A stretch of DNA of 64,000 nt from an uncultured Selenomonadales bacterium (GTDB lineage: Bacteria > Bacillota > Negativicutes > DSM-1736 > Dendrosporobacteraceae): the NCBI GenBank assembly GCA_946407015.1, contig CAMJML010000011.1, forward strand, positions 39,274-103,273, read 5' to 3'. The translations under genes were made by a program, and so were the position numbers. Shown here piece by piece: positions 60,608 through 64,000 of the stretch. Under the pieces are notes generated by a model. The model was not told where the DNA came from and did not search any database. It saw only the letters and a program-made list of their open reading frames with translations. How positions within the stretch are numbered: the stretch's first letter is position 1; each line of letters opens with the position of its first letter.

Positions 60608-60610
60608 ATT

Positions 60611-61795
60611 TTATTCTTCTGATTGCCCTTGTTTTACATTGCAGGCATTGCCGGTGAACTCAATCTGGATCGAAACAAGTTCTGGACGATTACCGAGCCG
60701 GATGGGCGGTCCCCAGGTGGCATACCCTGAGGATACAATCACCTGAAGCGACTGCTTGGCTAAATAGCCCCAGTCAATTTCAAAAACTTTTTGGGTGATG
60801 AAATTGTTCGGAAAAATTTGGCCACGATGGGTATGTCCGGAAAGCTGCAAATCAATGCCCAGCCGCTGGGCTTCACTGAGATCAGCCGGCTGATGGTCCA
60901 TCAACAGTAATGGCTGCGTTGGATCAATTCCTTCTATCACGCTTGCCAGACTGGCCCGCTGCTTGCCGGTAAAACGCGTACAACTGCGATCATCGCGCCC
61001 AATGAGAAAGAAGCTGTCAGCGATTTTTAAATAACTGTCCCGCAGTACGGTTATTCCCGATTGCTCCAGTGCTTTCACGGATTGTTCGGCATAGCCGCCA
61101 ATGTACTCATGATTGCCAAGGACGGCATATACACCGAAGCGGGCTTTGATTTTTTGAAGGGGGGCCGACATGTTTTCCGCGACAAAATAAGGAACGTTTT
61201 CATCAATCATATCTCCGGCCAATAAGACAATGTCCGGCTGCAGTTGATTGACGGTCGTCACCATTTGAGTCAGTTCCTTGGCTCCAACCAAAGGGCCTAA
61301 ATGGACGTCGGCGACCAGAACGGCATGTAAACCGGATAAGTCTCCTGCCTGTTTGTCAATCTTAATAGTATAACGGGTAATCACCGGATGGGTGGCAACC
61401 CAGCGGCCATATCCCATTAAAACAGCAATCAGGCTCCAAAGTGTTAATGCTACCCAGGGCTGTTCGTTTAGTTGAAATGGCCATAGAGCTGCCACCGCAT
61501 TGATTAGCGTCAGCACATCAATGAGCAGCCAGAATAAAAAGGCATAATAAGTAACAGCCAGCCAGTAAGACCCAATCCAGGATAGACAACGGAGCGGTCT
61601 GGTAGGAAAGTAAGTATTCCAGAAACTACTAATCAGGTAAGTGGCCGCTGCAAAGATAAGCAAGCACCAGTAAACGGTTGCTGATACTGGCAATAAAAAG
61701 GCTAAAGCGTTCCAGGTTCGCATGCCAATATAGTAATTGGCTGCGCCATAGATCAGGCAAAACAAGGTCATAAAAGTCATAAACGATAACTTCAT
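60611..61795 (-). CDS. Membrane-anchored metallophosphoesterase
   Basis: This 394-aa protein has four to five N-terminal membrane helices (residues 1-135) and a C-terminal calcineurin-like phosphoesterase domain. Its metal motifs are all present: 'LVADVHLGPLVG' (D-x-H), 'LAGDMID' (GD), 'VLGNHEYIGGY' (GNHE), 'LLMDHQPADL' (H) and 'LSGHTHRGQIFP' (GHxH). It is a YkuE/YaeI-type phosphoesterase, possibly acting on lipid or nucleotide phosphates. ATG 61795 follows AAGGGA by 7 nt; the longer frame to 61984 lacks an RBS. Confidence 0.9.
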   Translation of the reverse strand: MKLSFMTFMTLFCLIYGAANYYIGMRTWNALAFLLPVSATVYWCLLIFAAATYLISSFWNTYFPTRPLRCLSWIGSYWLAVTYYAFLFWLLIDVLTLINAVAALWPFQLNEQPWVALTLWSLIAVLMGYGRWVATHPVITRYTIKIDKQAGDLSGLHAVLVADVHLGPLVGAKELTQMVTTVNQLQPDIVLLAGDMIDENVPYFVAENMSAPLQKIKARFGVYAVLGNHEYIGGYAEQSVKALEQSGITVLRDSYLKIADSFFLIGRDDRSCTRFTGKQRASLASVIEGIDPTQPLLLMDHQPADLSEAQRLGIDLQLSGHTHRGQIFPNNFITQKVFEIDWGYLAKQSLQVIVSSGYATWGPPIRLGNRPELVSIQIEFTGNACNVKQGQSEE

Positions 61796-61971
61796 TCTCG
61801 ACTCCCTTAAGTTGTTTTTGTGTTGAAATGGATAGGCACTGCCAACAACCAGTGTTATAATACAAGTATATCCGCTTTTAGCTCTTTTACGGAAGTCACG
61901 ATGGATGAATTTTTTTAAAATCATGGAAAACGATATAGGGGGAAAAGAAGTGCTGAACACTTCGGAGACGT

Positions 61972-62145
61972 ATGAATAAGACAAGCAAACTGAATGATGT
62001 ATTATATATTATTATCGTAGCCGTGCATTTATATAACCGGCAATGGCCCTGGGGAGACACACTGCAAACAGTATTGGACGTAGTATTTGCGGTTACAGGA
62101 TTGTTGATCGCTGTGAAGTATTACTTTCTTGCACAACGCAAATAG
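61972..62145 (+). CDS. Small membrane protein of unknown function (57 aa)
   Basis: The frame MNKTSKLNDVLYIIIVAVHL... encodes two short hydrophobic stretches (residues 10-20 and 33-50) around a polar WPWGD turn, ending in basic residues. GGAG lies 4 nt before the ATG, a short spacing. No family was recognised. It precedes the DUF3298-like gene by 96 bases and is divergent from the phosphoesterase. Confidence 0.5.
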   Translation: MNKTSKLNDVLYIIIVAVHLYNRQWPWGDTLQTVLDVVFAVTGLLIAVKYYFLAQRK

Positions 62146-62241
62146 AGGACACCTATTCCCGGCTTAGCAGGGCCAGGGATAGATTTGTTGGCTTTGGGCA
62201 ACATTTTAATGTAAACAAACTTTTGGACAGAGGAGATAGCG

Positions 62242-62946
62242 ATGAAAAGAGTACTCATGCTGTTTTTTGCACTAACCATCCTTGTGGCCTGTGGCGGTGT
62301 CTGGTATCATGTGATTCATGTGAAACAAAAACCGATTTATGCCAATGTTCTGCCGCGGGAAGAAAAAATAGCGGAGAATAGCATCGTATGGCCGGTTATC
62401 CATGAATTGCCTAACCGCGATGTTCAAAAGAACCTGAACCAAGTTTTGCAACAGGAGCTCATGCGGCTAAGCACCGAAGCCAGCCAAGCGCAGAAGGTTA
62501 CTGTCAGGACAGATTACATGGTGTATCTTAATACCCATAATATCTTAAGTTTAACCATTACCGAATCCATATATCCGGACCGGGCTGCACATCCCATGAC
62601 CTATTTGAAAGCGTATACCATGGATGTTCGTACAGGCAGGAGGTATCAATTCCAAGACTTATTTAAACCTGGAAGTCCTTATTTAGCCAGAGTCAATGAA
62701 CTGATTCAAAAACAATTGGCGAGTAAAGAAATCATCTTTATCGCCCCTTATCACGGGCTTAAAGATTCAGGTCAGGAGTTTTATTTAACGACAAAAGAGT
62801 TAGTCGTGTTTTACCAGCTTTATGAATATACCCCTTACGTATATGGATTTCTAAAGTTTTCTATCCCCTATGAGCAGATTGCTGACCTTTTGGAACCAGA
62901 AGTCGGTAAAGCCGTATTAGCTGCACAATTGTATGGCAAAGAATAG
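62242..62946 (+). CDS. RsiV/DUF3298-like extracytoplasmic protein
   Basis: This 234-aa protein has one N-terminal membrane segment or signal peptide (MKRVLMLFFALTILVACGGVW) and an exported domain. The 'SIVWPVIHELPNRDVQKNLNQVLQ' start, 'LTITESIYPDRAAHPMTYLKAYTMDVRTGRRYQFQDLFKPG' and 'LTTKELVVFYQLYEYTPYVYGFLKFSIPYEQI' match the DUF4163/DUF3298 arrangement found in the anti-sigma factor RsiV and in stand-alone envelope proteins. No sigma factor is adjacent, so an anti-sigma role is not implied. GAGGAG lies 6 nt before the ATG. Confidence 0.8.
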   Translation: MKRVLMLFFALTILVACGGVWYHVIHVKQKPIYANVLPREEKIAENSIVWPVIHELPNRDVQKNLNQVLQQELMRLSTEASQAQKVTVRTDYMVYLNTHNILSLTITESIYPDRAAHPMTYLKAYTMDVRTGRRYQFQDLFKPGSPYLARVNELIQKQLASKEIIFIAPYHGLKDSGQEFYLTTKELVVFYQLYEYTPYVYGFLKFSIPYEQIADLLEPEVGKAVLAAQLYGKE

Positions 62947-62953
62947 GTATGGG

Positions 62954-62990
62954 AAAAAGGCATTGTGGTTCACATCACAACGCCTTTTTT
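62954..62990 (+). terminator. Terminator of the DUF3298-like gene
   Basis: AAAAAGGC-TTGTG pairs with CACAA-GCCTTTTTT (one internal mismatch) and ends in a T-run. Confidence 0.85.
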
Positions 62991-63074
62991 CTTGTGTTAG
63001 TTTTTTTATTTTGAATGTTATAGCGCTCAGCAAATGGGCGCTATTTCCCGGAAATATTTACAGAGGTGTCGAAC

Positions 63075-64000
63075 ATGGCTTTCCCAATCGATCATATCTT
63101 AGCTGATCTTAAACAAGCGCTGCAAGATCATGCCAATGTTGTTGTGATTGCGCCGCCAGGTGCAGGCAAGACAACGCAGATTCCGCTTGCGCTGCTGAAA
63201 GAAGCCTGGCTTCAGGGCTTAAAAATTATCATGCTTGAACCGCGCCGAATCGCAGCACGTGCAGTAGCGCGCTATATGGCGGGATTACTACAGGAAAAAG
63301 TAGGGCAGACAGTAGGGTATCGCGTTCGATTTGACACCAAAGTCAGTTCGGCAACCAAACTGGAGATTGTTACCGAAGGAGTACTGACCCGAATGCTTCA
63401 AGCGGATCCGTCCATGGAAGGAATCGGGCTAATTATCTTTGATGAATTTCATGAGCGAAACTTGCAGGCTGATCTTGGTTTGGCATTATGTCTTCAAAGT
63501 CAGGAAATTTTGCGGGAAGATTTAAAAATTTTGGTTATGTCGGCCACCTTAGCGGCAGAATCAGTAGCGGCTCTTTTGGCAGCTCCGGTCATTGAAAGCG
63601 AGGGGAAGGCTTACCCGGTGGAAATGCTGTATGCCGGCTCATTCTCTATTCAAAACATTGAACAGGCTGTAACACAAATGATTCTGAAGGCGATCCGGCA
63701 ATATTCCGGGAATATCCTCGTGTTCTTACCAGGGGTTGGCGAAATCAGGCGAGTGGAAAAATCTTTCATGCAAGCGAATCCGGACCATGCTACCCGGGTT
63801 GTTCCTTTACATGGCAGTCTAAGCTCCGAGCAGCAGGACTTCGCTTTACAGCCCCTTGGCTCAGGTCTGCGAAAGGTTGTACTGGCTACATCCATCGCTG
63901 AAACCAGTCTGACGGTCGAAGGCATACAGGTGGTTATCGACAGCGGGTTTATGCGAATTCCCCGTTTTTCACCGCGTACCGGTATGACACGCCTGGAGAC
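63075..64000 (+). CDS. hrpB: ATP-dependent helicase HrpB, N-terminal part (cut by window end)
   Basis: The frame stays open to the window edge (308 codons). It is a DEAH-type superfamily-2 helicase of the HrpB group: Walker A APPGAGKTTQIPLALL, 'LEPRRIAARAVARYMA', 'GYRVRFDTK', 'IVTEGVLTRML', Walker B as DEFHERN (DEFH rather than DEAH, typical of HrpB), 'VMSATLAAE', and in the second domain 'VPLHGSLSSEQQDFAL', 'VVLATSIAETSLTVEGIQVVIDSG'. RNA or DNA remodelling is presumed; the cellular role is poorly known. ATG 63075 has GAGGTG upstream. The full protein would be roughly 820 aa. Confidence 0.92.
   Translation, partial: MAFPIDHILADLKQALQDHANVVVIAPPGAGKTTQIPLALLKEAWLQGLKIIMLEPRRIAARAVARYMAGLLQEKVGQTVGYRVRFDTKVSSATKLEIVTEGVLTRMLQADPSMEGIGLIIFDEFHERNLQADLGLALCLQSQEILREDLKILVMSATLAAESVAALLAAPVIESEGKAYPVEMLYAGSFSIQNIEQAVTQMILKAIRQYSGNILVFLPGVGEIRRVEKSFMQANPDHATRVVPLHGSLSSEQQDFALQPLGSGLRKVVLATSIAETSLTVEGIQVVIDSGFMRIPRFSPRTGMTRLE

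Noticed and set aside
1..64000. tRNA, rRNA, CRISPR arrays, insertion sequences, prophage
   Set aside because: No matching signatures, transposase genes or direct-repeat arrays were seen on either strand.

Overview
The window looks like chromosome of a mid-G+C, low-oxygen Firmicute, most likely a Negativicutes/Sporomusaceae-type bacterium. This rests on inference: Firmicutes-type ribosome binding sites and sigma-A promoters, a Mn2+ (yybP-ykoY) riboswitch, a YgfK/SsnA/YgeX/YgeW/YgeY anaerobic purine cluster and an AprAB-type assimilatory sulfate module. No rRNA, tRNA, CRISPR array, insertion sequence or phage gene was seen, and gene density is high throughout.

Layout. 1-4.7 kb: a BmpA/NupOPQ-type nucleoside ABC importer. 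4.8-15 kb: EamA exporters, YwbE, a 2-hydroxyacid dehydrogenase, a peroxiredoxin with a Fur/PerR-like box, a small protein made of GKGFART repeats, an ion-transporter-type permease, an HD protein and an RluA-type pseudouridine synthase. This part also holds a manganese riboswitch that reads into two uncharacterised genes. 15-22.3 kb: an M29 aminopeptidase, then a minus-strand efflux/resistance block (HelD, DHA2 exporter, NodIJ-type ABC exporter). 22.7-25.6 kb: FucO and small proteins. 25.4-30.7 kb: APS reductase-like AprAB plus CysD/CysN. 30.8-36.2 kb: a magnesium-chelatase-like AAA+/VWA pair and topoisomerase III. 36.3-41.9 kb: small proteins, YitT, EamA, an Fpg-family glycosylase, a candidate structured RNA and an NdpA-type nucleoid protein.

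42-60.6 kb is the most coherent region, an anaerobic purine/urate catabolic island. It holds an 8-oxoguanine deaminase-like enzyme, an NCS2 purine permease with adenine deaminase, ygfK-ssnA, ygeX, a sigma-54 enhancer-binding regulator, a second NCS2 permease, ygeY, ygeW and carbamate kinase. Four sigma-54 (-24/-12) promoters can be read in front of the transcription units. A repeated TATCAA-W-TTGAGA motif lies at enhancer distance from two of them, which suggests one dedicated sigma-54 regulon run by the local regulator. Xanthine dehydrogenase and hydantoinase genes known from E. coli are not in the window. 60.6-64 kb: a metallophosphoesterase, small membrane and secreted proteins, and the start of an HrpB helicase cut by the window edge.

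Many gene ends carry unusually long, nearly perfect hairpins that overlap the stop codons. The longest is a perfect 68-bp palindrome at 5995-6062. Two independently transcribed candidate non-coding RNAs (7150-7411 minus; 40478-40776 plus) have their own promoters and terminators but could not be assigned to a family by eye.
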